A stretch of DNA of 64,000 nucleotides, from the NCBI GenBank assembly GCA_000753455.2, contig LM994670.1, forward strand, positions 3,583,806-3,647,805, given 5' to 3'. Shown here one piece after another: positions 25,331 through 33,136 of this stretch (position 1 is the stretch's first letter; each line of letters begins with the position of its first letter). A model generated the notes under the pieces. That model was not told the origin of the DNA, searched no databases, and worked only from the letters and a program-made list of their open reading frames with translations. Both the position numbers and the translations under genes were made by a program. The stretch is from Clostridium jeddahitimonense (GTDB lineage Bacteria; Bacillota; Clostridia; Clostridiales; Clostridiaceae).

Positions 25331-25633
25331 CTATATACAACTTGTATCTACAAATCCTTTAATTCCTTCATCTACTCTAGGTATTACATAACTACAACTA
25401 ACACCTGATATCTTATTAGCAGCTCTTATTCCTGCATCGATAGCCATTTCAACATCACTTACAGTACCTTCAAACTTTATTACAATAAGAAGTGGTACCT
25501 CAAGCTTATCAGCATTAGCAGGTTTATTCTTATCAAAAGTAACTATCTTTACATTACCAGCTTTACAAGCCGCATCTGCCGCTACAAGTGCCGTAGTTAA
25601 ACCAAACACCTCTAATAATCCTAAAGCCCTCAC
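25331..25633 (-). CDS. BMC-domain shell protein, divergent single domain
   Basis: A 100-residue BMC protein (RALGLLEVFGLTTALVAADAACKAGNVKIV) with an insertion (DKNKPANADKLEVP) between strands and a cysteine-containing C-terminus. I place the start at GTG 25633, preceded by TGAGGTG at a good distance; an ATG at 25648 would contain that site. First shell gene after the two dehydrogenases. Confidence 0.85.
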   Translation of the reverse strand: MRALGLLEVFGLTTALVAADAACKAGNVKIVTFDKNKPANADKLEVPLLIVIKFEGTVSDVEMAIDAGIRAANKISGVSCSYVIPRVDEGIKGFVDTSCI

Positions 25634-25688
25634 TCCATAGCACCTCATTCAAACATTTCTCTTGCTCTTTAACTAATTCAAAACTTCA

Positions 25689-25843
25689 TTTCAGCGAAAT
25701 TGAATCTTAGATTTTGAATTAGTCAAATCTTTTCTCTCACCGTAGGTGACTCTTGGACTTTGGCGCAAGCCAAACTCTTCCCCTCAGCGAAGCTGACATT
25801 TTGACTTTTGCGTAAGCAAAACTCTTCCCCGCGCCGTAGGCCA
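25689..25843 (-). repeat. Mini-hairpin array, very regular 23-24-base period
   Basis: Seven units (TCACCGTAGGTGA, TTGGCGCAAGCCAA, TCAGCGAAGCTGA, TTTTGCGTAAGCAAAA and others) with centres at about 25696, 25720, 25743, 25767, 25790, 25814 and 25837. The last abuts the TAG stop of the alcohol dehydrogenase. Confidence 0.9.
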
Positions 25844-27040
25844 CTACTTATTTATAATCGCTATCTTTATTCCTTCTTGTCTAATATTTGTTTCAAGAGC
25901 CTCTTGTAATTGTTCTAATGGGAACTCATGAGTTATAAGCTCTTTTATTGGTAATCCAAGTCCATTAGCTCTCTTTAAGAAATCAAATGTTGTTAAGTAA
26001 TCTTGTGGTGTGTAAACCCAAGAACCTACAGCTGTAATTTCTTTATTACAAAGGTCAAAGTGTGGGTTTATTGTAGCATCTCCATTATTTACGAAGAATC
26101 CTACTTCACATAATCCTCCACCTCTTCTAACAAGCTTCCAAATTCCTGCATGAGCCTTTGGTGAACCTGTACATTGGAAAGCAAAATCTGCTCCAAGTCC
26201 ATCTGTTAAGTCTTTTACTTTTTCTATAGTTTCATCAAATGAACTGCTCTTCATTACATTTACAGTTGCAGTTGCACCTAATCTCTTAGCCATTTCTAAT
26301 CTCTTTTCATTTCCATCAAGAGCTACTATATTTTCAATACCCATAGTTCTTAATACGCTAAGTAATAATAATCCTATTGGTCCACAACCTTGAACTAAAA
26401 CCTTAGAGTTGAATTTTAAAAGTCCAGTTGTCTTAGCTCTTTCAACAGCATGTACAACAACTGCCGCTGGCTCAATTAATACTCTTGAGTGTAAATCCAT
26501 ATCAGATACATTAAATACTGTTGAGTTCTTTCTTATTACTATATAATCACCAAACCATCCATTTAAATGAATGTTGTCGTCAGTCATTAATCCATATATA
26601 CCTTGATTTTCACAAAGGTTAGTTCTTTCTGGATGTTGTAAACATGTTGGACATTCTCCACAAGGGATGATACAAGTTACTATCTTATCTCCAACATTAA
26701 GTGATTTTCCTGCTGAATCTCTCTTGATGTTTTTACCCATCTTTATTATTTCACCAGTACCTTCATGTCCAAGTACTACTGGAATTAATCCAAATGGATC
26801 ATTTTTATACTCATGTACGTCTGTACCACAAATTCCACAACCTTCAACCTTAACTAACATTTCATCGTCACCAATTTCAGGTATGTTGAATTCTTTTATT
26901 TCAATTCTTTCCTTAGCTGTCATCATACCAACCTTTGCAGTGTTAGCATTTGTTACAGACTTTGGTGCTTCAGCTCCTGTAGTCATTTCTTGAATTATGC
27001 TTTTAACTATAGCTTCAATATTAATATTGTTAATTTCCAT
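25844..27040 (-). CDS. BMC-targeted zinc-dependent alcohol dehydrogenase
   Basis: A 398-residue medium-chain dehydrogenase. Residues 1-20 (INIEAIVKSIIQEM) form the amphipathic encapsulation helix typical of BMC cargo, then a linker, then catalytic-zinc residues CGICGTDVHEY and GHEGTGEI, the structural-zinc cluster CGECPTCLQHPERTNLC and the NAD site QGCGPIGLL. It probably reduces lactaldehyde to 1,2-propanediol (or propionaldehyde to propanol) and regenerates NAD+ for the aldehyde dehydrogenase. Unlike PduQ/EutG it is a zinc MDR enzyme, not an iron-type one. Confidence 0.9.
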   Translation of the reverse strand: MEINNINIEAIVKSIIQEMTTGAEAPKSVTNANTAKVGMMTAKERIEIKEFNIPEIGDDEMLVKVEGCGICGTDVHEYKNDPFGLIPVVLGHEGTGEIIKMGKNIKRDSAGKSLNVGDKIVTCIIPCGECPTCLQHPERTNLCENQGIYGLMTDDNIHLNGWFGDYIVIRKNSTVFNVSDMDLHSRVLIEPAAVVVHAVERAKTTGLLKFNSKVLVQGCGPIGLLLLSVLRTMGIENIVALDGNEKRLEMAKRLGATATVNVMKSSSFDETIEKVKDLTDGLGADFAFQCTGSPKAHAGIWKLVRRGGGLCEVGFFVNNGDATINPHFDLCNKEITAVGSWVYTPQDYLTTFDFLKRANGLGLPIKELITHEFPLEQLQEALETNIRQEGIKIAIINK

Positions 27041-27180
27041 ATCCCTCTCCCCCTTTTTCTAGTTAAGAGTTAATAATTAATAGTTAAGAGTTTATAGTTT
27101 GTCTTAATCTTCTTAACCCTTATACATATCTATAAAGTACTATCACTACCTGCTATACAAAATGGTTGTTACTTATTTTC

Positions 27181-27353
27181 TTCACCGTCAGGTGAACATT
27201 TCTCTTCAACGAAGTTGAATACTTCTCTTGGCATAAGCCAACATTTATCTGCCGAAGGCACTTTTCCCCTCACTGAATGTGACTTTTCCCTATTTGCGAA
27301 GCAAATCTTTTCCCTTTTGGCTTCAGCAAACCTTTCACCTCTGCGTCAGCAAA
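27181..27353 (-). repeat. Mini-hairpin array between alcohol and aldehyde dehydrogenase genes
   Basis: Eight units (TTCACCGTCAGGTGAA, TTCAACGAAGTTGAA, TGCCGAAGGCA, ATTTGCGAAGCAAAT and others) spaced 20-24 bases, ending at the TAG of the aldehyde dehydrogenase. Confidence 0.9.
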
Positions 27354-28808
27354 CTATTTTATTGATAAAGAATCTTTTAAAACACATCTTCTTGCCTTAG
27401 TAAATGTCTTTGCTGAGCTTAATCCTTCACCAGTTTTACTTGCTATTGTGAATGTTGGATATCCTTCAGCCCCTACCCCTAAAGCAGAGTATGATGGTGC
27501 ATTCTTAACAAATATTGCAGTATCAACCTCTCTTGCAAAGTAAGTTAATCTATCTATATTCTTTGAGTGCATATGAGCTGAGTGTCTATTTCCATGCTCT
27601 AACTCAACAGCAACTTCTACTGCCTCTTCAAAATCCTTAACTGTTACTATTCCTAGTATTGGCATCATTAATTCTTCAACTATTAATAAATGCTTTTTGC
27701 ATCCTTTAAAGATAATACATCTTACTGAATCTTCAGCATAAACTCCTATAGCATCTAAGATAACCTTTGCATCTCTACCAACAAACTTTCTATTTAAAGT
27801 TACCTTATCACCTTTACGAATTAATACTGTATTTACTAATTTTTTAATTAGCTCAGGATCTTCTAAAAGATAAGCTCCATTCTTTTGCATTTCTTCTACT
27901 AATTCATCACAAATTTCCTCAACAGCTACTATTTCTTTTTCAGCTATACAAGGTAAGTTATTATCAAATGTTGCTCCATCTATAATATCCCTAGCTGCAG
28001 CTTTTATATCTGCTGTCTCATCTACTATTACAGGGGGATTCCCTGCACCTGCACCTATAGCTCTCTTTCCTGAAGAACAAGCTTGTTTAACAACTCCTGG
28101 TCCACCAGTTGCTGATATAAAAGGTATATCCTTATGATTCATTAATGCTGAAGTTATCTCAATGCTTGGCTTATCAAAAGTAACTACTATGTTCTTTGGT
28201 CCACCAGCTTCAATAGATGCCTCATTTACAAGCTTAACAGCAAATTTAGTACATTCTTTAGCACCTGGATGTGGTGCAAACACTACTGAATTTCCTGCTG
28301 CTATCATTCCAATAGAGTTACAAAAAACTGTAGCCGTTGGATTTGTTGATGGAGTTATAGCTGCAATTACACCGAATGGTCCTTGCTCAACCAAAGTTAA
28401 TCCACCATCTCCACTCCAAGCTGTAGTTGTTAAATCTTCAGTTCCTGGAGTCTTTTCTGCTACTAACAAATGCTTCGTTATCTTATCTTCAACTCTTCCC
28501 ATGCCTGTCTCATCAACAGCCATAACTGATAATCTTTCAGCGTATGTTAAACACTTTTCTCTTATTTTGTGTATTATATTTTCTCTCTCTTTAATTGAAA
28601 GCTTTTTTAATTCCTTATAAGCTTCTTTAGCTGCTGCTACTGCTGAATCTACATCGCTAAATATGTAATCTTCATTGTTCTTACAGCTACCATTACCCTT
28701 ACATCCACCGCTACAATCACACTTCTTTTCTGCAACAGATTCAGTCTTAGACATTTCCTTAATTATCTTAGCTACAATTTCTTGCACTAATTCTGTACTA
28801 GCTTCCAT
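27354..28808 (-). CDS. pduP: CoA-acylating aldehyde dehydrogenase, PduP-like, BMC cargo
   Basis: A 484-residue enzyme oxidising lactaldehyde or propionaldehyde to the acyl-CoA with NAD+. Residues 1-20 hold the encapsulation helix (ELVQEIVAKIIKEM), followed by an unusual Cys-rich linker (CDCSGGCKGNGSC) that could bind metal. The dehydrogenase body follows, with the catalytic Cys in FDNNLPCIAEKE. The start is the ATG at 28808, six bases after GGGAGGT; an ATG at 28823 lies before that site. The acyl-CoA would pass to PduL. Confidence 0.92.
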   Translation of the reverse strand: MEASTELVQEIVAKIIKEMSKTESVAEKKCDCSGGCKGNGSCKNNEDYIFSDVDSAVAAAKEAYKELKKLSIKERENIIHKIREKCLTYAERLSVMAVDETGMGRVEDKITKHLLVAEKTPGTEDLTTTAWSGDGGLTLVEQGPFGVIAAITPSTNPTATVFCNSIGMIAAGNSVVFAPHPGAKECTKFAVKLVNEASIEAGGPKNIVVTFDKPSIEITSALMNHKDIPFISATGGPGVVKQACSSGKRAIGAGAGNPPVIVDETADIKAAARDIIDGATFDNNLPCIAEKEIVAVEEICDELVEEMQKNGAYLLEDPELIKKLVNTVLIRKGDKVTLNRKFVGRDAKVILDAIGVYAEDSVRCIIFKGCKKHLLIVEELMMPILGIVTVKDFEEAVEVAVELEHGNRHSAHMHSKNIDRLTYFAREVDTAIFVKNAPSYSALGVGAEGYPTFTIASKTGEGLSSAKTFTKARRCVLKDSLSIK

Positions 28809-28901
28809 ACTACTACCTCCCATCTCATTTCTCTTTCACTAAGTCAAACTATTGCTCTGTCCAAGTTACATTTGTACATTTGAAACAACAAATCTCCTTA
28901 T

Positions 28902-29027
28902 TTTGACGAAGTCAACTCTTACTCATTTGCGAAGCAAATCTTTTCACCTTTGCGTCAGCAAAATTTTCCCCTACCGAAGGTACTTTTCACCTCAGCACTA
29001 GCTGACTTTTCATCTTTGCGAAGCAAA
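28902..29027 (-). repeat. Mini-hairpin array overlapping the 3' end of a coding region
   Basis: Six units with centres near 28908, 28932, 28956, 28977, 28999 and 29021 (TTGACGAAGTCAA, ATTTGCGAAGCAAAT, TACCGAAGGTA, TCAGCACTAGCTGA and others). The last unit (29014-29027) lies before the TGA of the GlcG-like gene and is translated. Confidence 0.9.
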
Positions 29028-29441
29028 CTCTTCCCATATCTCTTTTGCTATATAGGCTAACTTATTATCATAATCAGCAGTTCCACCACTTACTCCAACT
29101 CCACCAACAACCTTTCCATTAACCTCTAAAGGAAATCCTCCAGGAAAAGTTACTATTTTTCCACTATTGGTGTTCATAATTCCAAAAAGTTCTCCACCAT
29201 CTCTGGATAACTCCTTAAGTACTTCTGTGGATAATCTTACTGTTGCACTTGTATAAGCTTTATTTACTGCTATATCATAGCTTGCTGGAAGTGCTCCATC
29301 CATAAAATGAACTGCTATAGGAAATCCCCATTCATTAGCTATAGCTATTACGATAGGTGTACCTAACTCTTCTGCCGTACTTTCAACTTCCTTCATGACT
29401 TTAGTCGCTATACTTAAATTAAGATATTTCAAATTACTCAT
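29010..29441 (-). CDS. GlcG/HbpS (PduO C-terminal domain)-like protein of the BMC operon
   Basis: A 143-residue protein of the family that includes the PduO C-terminal domain and haem-binding HbpS (LSIATKVMKEVESTAEELG, PGGFPLEVNGKVVGGVGVSGG). In BMC loci it is common, possibly as a haem, flavin or cobalamin-binding helper. Start is ATG 29441 after AGGGTG. Odd feature: its last codons (Phe-Ala-Ser-Gln, TTTGCTTCGCAAA) are exactly one mini-hairpin unit, so the array appears to have replaced the original C-terminus. Confidence 0.85.
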   Translation of the reverse strand: MSNLKYLNLSIATKVMKEVESTAEELGTPIVIAIANEWGFPIAVHFMDGALPASYDIAVNKAYTSATVRLSTEVLKELSRDGGELFGIMNTNSGKIVTFPGGFPLEVNGKVVGGVGVSGGTADYDNKLAYIAKEIWEEFASQR

Positions 29442-29629
29442 ACCAATCACCCTATAGTTTCTAGTCGATTTATCACTATATACCTTATATTTTTATCCCC
29501 TAATCTATCTCATAAACTCCATTAACTATTTCAGGATTCCTATATTTCTGTATACATTTACAACATCTGCAATAAAGTTGCTGTAATCTACAGCATTATA
29601 CTTCTATCTTATACCCTTAGCCTTATTTA

Positions 29630-29670
29630 AAGGCTCTTCTTTTATGATTCTACTTGCTTAGAAGAGCCTT
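29630..29670 (-). terminator. Hairpin containing the end of the encapsulation-helix mini-gene
   Basis: Perfect 11-bp stem AAGGCTCTTCT / AGAAGAGCCTT with a 19-base loop that contains the mini-gene's stop codon; tail UUUAAAU on the minus strand. Probably a partial terminator or an mRNA-processing/stabilising hairpin inside the operon, separating the aldolase from downstream genes. Confidence 0.55.
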
Positions 29671-29782
29671 CATTTTCTTCAATAGCTTTTTGAAATAGAT
29701 TATCCAAAGATACTTTATTATTATTTTTTAATTCTTCTATCACTAATTGTGTAATTCTTTCTACTAACATACTCTGATCCAT
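29642..29782 (-). CDS. 46-aa microprotein consisting of an encapsulation-peptide-like helix
   Basis: A 46-residue frame with a perfect AGGAGG site. Residues 4-20 (SMLVERITQLVIEELKNN) have the amphipathic i/i+3/i+4 hydrophobic pattern of BMC encapsulation peptides, followed only by a polar tail (FQKAIEENEGSSKQVES). It lies between the aldolase and the GlcG-like gene in the operon. It may be a stand-alone shell adaptor or assembly peptide, or the surviving N-terminus of a lost cargo enzyme. Confidence 0.65.
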   Translation of the reverse strand: MDQSMLVERITQLVIEELKNNNKVSLDNLFQKAIEENEGSSKQVES

Positions 29783-29829
29783 CTAATACCTCCTAAGGAA
29801 TAATAGGAGTTTCTATCTAGAATTTAATC

Positions 29830-30609
29830 TTATTTGCCTAAAATCTTAGAAGTAACTTCTTTAGCAATTCTAGCTATAAGATCTTCATCTACTGATGGTT
29901 CTTCATTGTTAGCCTTACATGTGCAAGCTCCACCTTTTTGGCATAAAGCTGGGTGCTTTCCTGTTAAATTCATTGCTTTTCTTATATCAATTAACTTATC
30001 TACTTGATTATCATTTAATACTTGAGGTTGTCCAATTTGGCTAGATATAAACATTAACTTAGCATAGAATTCTAAAGATTCCATTTTAAAATAAGCTCCC
30101 ATTAAGTCTGGTCCATAAGTTAATGCTCCATGATTTTCTAAAAGAACTGCATCATAGCATTGTAAATACTTAGCTACTGCATCTGGAATTTCATCAGTTG
30201 ATGGTGTACCATATTCAGCTATTGGAACTGCTCCTAAAGCTATAACAGCTTCTGGCATTATTGGCTTATCTAGTGGAATTCCTGCTATAGCATAGCTTGT
30301 ACCATATGGCGGATGAGCATGTACTACTGATTTTACGTCTGGTCTTTCTCTATATACTCTTAAATGCATCTTTACTTCTGAAGATGGTTTAAACTTTCCA
30401 TTAGCTTGAAGTACATTACCATTTATATCAACCTTACAAATCATGTCTGGAGTCATATACCCTTTTGAAACCCCTGTTGGTGTACAAAGTACTTCCTTAT
30501 CATTAATCTTTACAGAGATATTACCATCATTAGCAGCAACAAAGCCATTTTGGTATATTCTCTTACCTATCTCACAAATTTGTTTCTTGATTTCGTATTC
30601 TGAAAACAT
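29830..30609 (-). CDS. fucA: L-fuculose-1-phosphate (class II) aldolase with C-terminal encapsulation peptide
   Basis: A 259-residue aldolase splitting L-fuculose-1-phosphate (possibly also rhamnulose-1-phosphate) to DHAP and L-lactaldehyde. Zinc ligands are in VVHAHPPYG and LENHGALTYG, and the catalytic Glu in SSEVKMH. Beyond the 210-residue core are CQKGGACTC (a Cys-rich linker) and a terminal amphipathic helix (EDLIARIAKEVTSKILGK), the C-terminal targeting peptide seen on aldolases of fucose/rhamnose BMC loci. First gene of the BMC operon, with promoter at 30683. Confidence 0.92.
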   Translation of the reverse strand: MFSEYEIKKQICEIGKRIYQNGFVAANDGNISVKINDKEVLCTPTGVSKGYMTPDMICKVDINGNVLQANGKFKPSSEVKMHLRVYRERPDVKSVVHAHPPYGTSYAIAGIPLDKPIMPEAVIALGAVPIAEYGTPSTDEIPDAVAKYLQCYDAVLLENHGALTYGPDLMGAYFKMESLEFYAKLMFISSQIGQPQVLNDNQVDKLIDIRKAMNLTGKHPALCQKGGACTCKANNEEPSVDEDLIARIAKEVTSKILGK

Positions 30610-30682
30610 AAATTCCCTCCATTAACTTATATTTATTTTGGTTTTCCTTTATTTTTACTTGTTTTTATCTTTGTTTATCTTT

Positions 30683-30711
30683 ATTTTACCAATATAAGTA
30701 TGTATAGTCAA
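30683..30711 (-). promoter_or_regulatory. Sigma-A-type promoter of the BMC operon
   Basis: On the minus strand TTGACT (30706-30711), 17-base spacer, TAAAAT (30683-30688). Expected transcription start near 30676, giving a leader of about 65 bases before the aldolase ATG. Confidence 0.75.
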
Positions 30712-30771
30712 TATAAGGTACGATATTTTCTTTATTTATTATTATTAAATTTTATATTTCTTTTTAATATA

Positions 30772-30867
30772 ACTCACTTTCAAATCACATATACTCTTTC
30801 AACAAGGCCTATTTCCTGACTTTAAGCACATTTTAGGCACATTTTATGTTAGAAAGTGATACTTTCT
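30772..30867. promoter_or_regulatory. Candidate DeoR-type operator region upstream of the BMC promoter
   Basis: Contains TTTGAAAGTG on the minus strand near 30775 and a perfect inverted repeat AGAAAGT-GAT-ACTTTCT at 30851-30867. The same TTTGAAAGTG decamer lies just after the fucI promoter (near 34739), so this may be the binding motif of the DeoR regulator at 32077. Confidence 0.45.
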
Positions 30868-31000
30868 GTTTTATATGTTGTTTTTTAAGCAAACTCAACA
30901 TTAAGCTTTTAATACTCTCCAAATCTGTACTTTATAAATTCAACCTAAACCCAAATTGGTAGTATTAATAAGAATATTGTTAATCTTTATTTAAATAAAA

Positions 31001-31025
31001 AAAGGATTGAAAACTCCAATCCTTT
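31001..31025 (-). terminator. Terminator after the two small membrane protein genes
   Basis: AAAGGATTG / CAATCCTTT stem with a 7-base loop and U-rich tail on the minus strand. Confidence 0.75.
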
Positions 31026-31044
31026 AAGTATCAATAAATTAAAA

Positions 31045-31191
31045 CTATTCTTCTATATCATTATCCTTATTTTTTATATCATCATACTTCTTTAAAGCAC
31101 TTAACATTCCATCTTCTACAGCTTGTCTAATGATAAAATATAAAATTAGTCCTAATCCTATAAAAACTAATACACTCTCCCCACTAATCAT
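31045..31191 (-). CDS. 48-aa single-pass membrane microprotein
   Basis: One hydrophobic helix (about residues 5-21, VLVFIGLGLILYFIIR) followed by a charged cytoplasmic tail rich in Lys and Asp/Glu (KKYDDIKNKDNDIEE). Preceded by GGAGGTAAAA. Cotranscribed with the 104-aa membrane protein 27 bases upstream and followed by a terminator. Function unknown; similar short proteins occur in many Firmicutes. Confidence 0.65.
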   Translation of the reverse strand: MISGESVLVFIGLGLILYFIIRQAVEDGMLSALKKYDDIKNKDNDIEE

Positions 31192-31218
31192 TTTTACCTC
31201 CAGTTCATTAACCTTTTA

Positions 31219-31533
31219 TTAATCATTTTTATTAAACTTCCTCATCTCTTCAACAAGAGTATATGTACAAAATATCATAGTAAAAATAATCATTGTAGCA
31301 ACTACTATCCCCATTTGTTCTTGTCCAAATCTTAATAATTCAAATAGACCTATAAATACAACTACAATTATGACTGTGGTTACAAATGATAAAATTATTT
31401 TAATAATTAGATCCTTATCTTTATTTTTTCTTATAACAATCTTTTCTTCATCTTCATCTTCATTAATAGAGTTATATCTACCAAATAAATAAACTCCCCC
31501 AACTAATGCTAAAAGTAAAATTATTGACCACAC
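31219..31533 (-). CDS. Small membrane protein of unknown function (104 aa)
   Basis: Three hydrophobic stretches (about 2-18, 43-65, 73-92) with a charged loop rich in Asp, Glu and Lys between the first two. Start is GTG at 31533 after AGGAGGGG. Lies between the BMC operon promoter and the DeoR gene and forms a two-gene unit with the 48-aa membrane protein. I do not recognise a family. Confidence 0.65.
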   Translation of the reverse strand: MWSIILLLALVGGVYLFGRYNSINEDEDEEKIVIRKNKDKDLIIKIILSFVTTVIIVVVFIGLFELLRFGQEQMGIVVATMIIFTMIFCTYTLVEEMRKFNKND

Positions 31534-31847
31534 CCTTTATCCCCTCCTACTTATTAACCTTGTAAAACATATGATTTTTAGTATATGTATTAACAAATTG
31601 TATAAATTAAGTATAAAATATTCTTAACAATAATTCCATTTAATTACCAATTTTTTTTGAAACCTCTCTATAAACTTTCAAATATGCACTATTATAAATA
31701 AAAAAACGCCTGTAGCACAAATTAAAATATTCATACTACAAGCATATTTATTTTACTATTAAGTTATGGTTATCTATACCCCAAGTAATCATAAGATATT
31801 TAGACGCAAACAAACTTTTTACTTCTAACTCGAATACTACTTTAGAT
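31534..31847. other. Intergenic, possible weak terminator
   Basis: About 310 bases. A TGTAG / CTACA pairing with flanking A/T-rich arms around 31708-31743 may end the DeoR transcript after its hairpin array. No gene seen. Confidence 0.35.
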
Positions 31848-32074
31848 ATTTACACAAGCAAATCCCTTATCCTTAACTCAAGCAACTCTTGGACATTTAC
31901 GCAAGTAAATCTCTTGCTCTCAGCGTAGCTACCTCTTTGACATTTGCGTCAGCAAATCTTTCCCCTTAACCACAGGTTACTTTTAACCTCTGACTCAAAC
32001 ATATCTTGGCCATTTGCGTAGCAAATCTCTTGCCCTCAGCGTAGCTGACTTTTGGACATTTGCGTCAGCAAATC
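31848..32074 (-). repeat. Mini-hairpin array after the DeoR regulator gene
   Basis: About ten units, several nearly identical (ATTTGCGTCAGCAAAT at 31942 and 32059, ATTTGCGTAGCAAAT at 32012, TCAGCGTAGCTGA at 32036), with spacers containing GTCCAAAAG. In mRNA the gene's TAA is followed at once by TAG and the first hairpin. Confidence 0.88.
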
Positions 32075-32076
32075 TA

Positions 32077-32847
32077 TTACTCATTACATATATTTACTTT
32101 TACGTCATTATCTCTTAGAACTTTATCCCATTTCTTTGATAATGGTTCATCTGTGTATAAATAATCTATCTCATCAAAATCCATTATATTTACAAAGGAG
32201 CTCCTATCAAACTTCATTGAGTCAACAACTAAGAATACCTTGTCTGCTGATCTGGCCATAAGCTTTTTAACTTCAGCCTCTTGCTCATTAGAATCCATTA
32301 CTCCCCTGTTTATATCCATGCCCTTACAGCATATTATAGCCTTATTTACAAAGTAATTTTGAATTACACTTTCTGACCACTTTCCAACAAAGGACTTAGC
32401 ACTGTCTCTAAAAGTACCCCCTGCTAATATAAGATTTACATCTCTTGTATCTTGTAATTCAATTAACACCTTTAATGAATTTGTAATTATAGTAACTCTC
32501 TTCTTGCTTCTCTTTATACATTTGGCAACATAGAAAGCAGTTGAAGATGAGTCTAGCATTAATGTATCGCCTTCTTGTATGATTTGGGAAACTTGCTCTG
32601 CAATTTTCATTTTTCCTTCTTTATTAGAAATTTCCCTCATATCTGCCGGCATGTCTACATTAGTGCCTTGATTAATTATTGCACCACCGTAAGTTCTTTT
32701 TAGTATTCCTTGCTCTTCTAACTTCTCTAAATCTCTACGGATAGTTTCTTCCGTGACTGAAAAATTAGTAGCTAATTCTTGTACTAGAACCTTCTTCTTA
32801 TCCTGAATGATGTCAACAATCTTCTGTCTTCTAACTATTGCTAACAC
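32077..32847 (-). CDS. DeoR/GlpR-family transcriptional regulator of the fucose genes
   Basis: About 256 residues: an N-terminal DeoR helix-turn-helix (VQELATNFSVTEETIRRDLEKLEEQGILKRTYGGA) and a C-terminal sugar-phosphate-sensing DeoRC domain (MLDSSSTAFYVAKCI, ITNSLKVLIEL, LILAGGTF). Such proteins are normally repressors released by a phosphorylated sugar; fuculose-1-phosphate is the logical inducer. I prefer the GTG at 32847 (MLAIVRRQK) because the AAAAGG site is then correctly spaced; a GTG at 32856 is too close. Located between BMC operon and kinase/isomerase genes. Confidence 0.85.
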   Translation of the reverse strand: MLAIVRRQKIVDIIQDKKKVLVQELATNFSVTEETIRRDLEKLEEQGILKRTYGGAIINQGTNVDMPADMREISNKEGKMKIAEQVSQIIQEGDTLMLDSSSTAFYVAKCIKRSKKRVTIITNSLKVLIELQDTRDVNLILAGGTFRDSAKSFVGKWSESVIQNYFVNKAIICCKGMDINRGVMDSNEQEAEVKKLMARSADKVFLVVDSMKFDRSSFVNIMDFDEIDYLYTDEPLSKKWDKVLRDNDVKVNICNE

Positions 32848-32894
32848 TAACTTCACAACCTTTTCCTAATTTATAATTTTCAATTTATAATTTA

Positions 32895-33125
32895 TAATTT
32901 TGGATAAAACTACTCCGTAGTTTCTAAAAATATATTTTTAAAATTGCCTAAGCAATTTTATCAACAATTATTAACTATATAAGATTATACCTGAATTTCT
33001 GTAAAATTAAAGTATATTTTGTAATTTTAGATAGCTGATTTCTTAGATTATTGCTGTTAATATTAGATACTTACACAAGTATATTATTAATTATACTAAA
33101 AATTAATACCTGCTTAAGCATTTAA
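32895..33125 (-). repeat. Degenerate mini-hairpins between the kinase and DeoR genes
   Basis: Scattered units AAACTACTCCGTAGTTT (near 32910), AAAATTGCCTAAGCAATTTT (near 32938), ATACTTACACAAGTAT and TGCTTAAGCA, with longer stems and less regular spacing than other arrays; probably a decayed array. Confidence 0.6.
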
Positions 33126-33136
33126 TATATACATTT

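Noticed and set aside
28162..28620. 152-codon open frame on the plus strand
   Set aside because: Antisense shadow of the aldehyde dehydrogenase gene, without a ribosome site or family resemblance.
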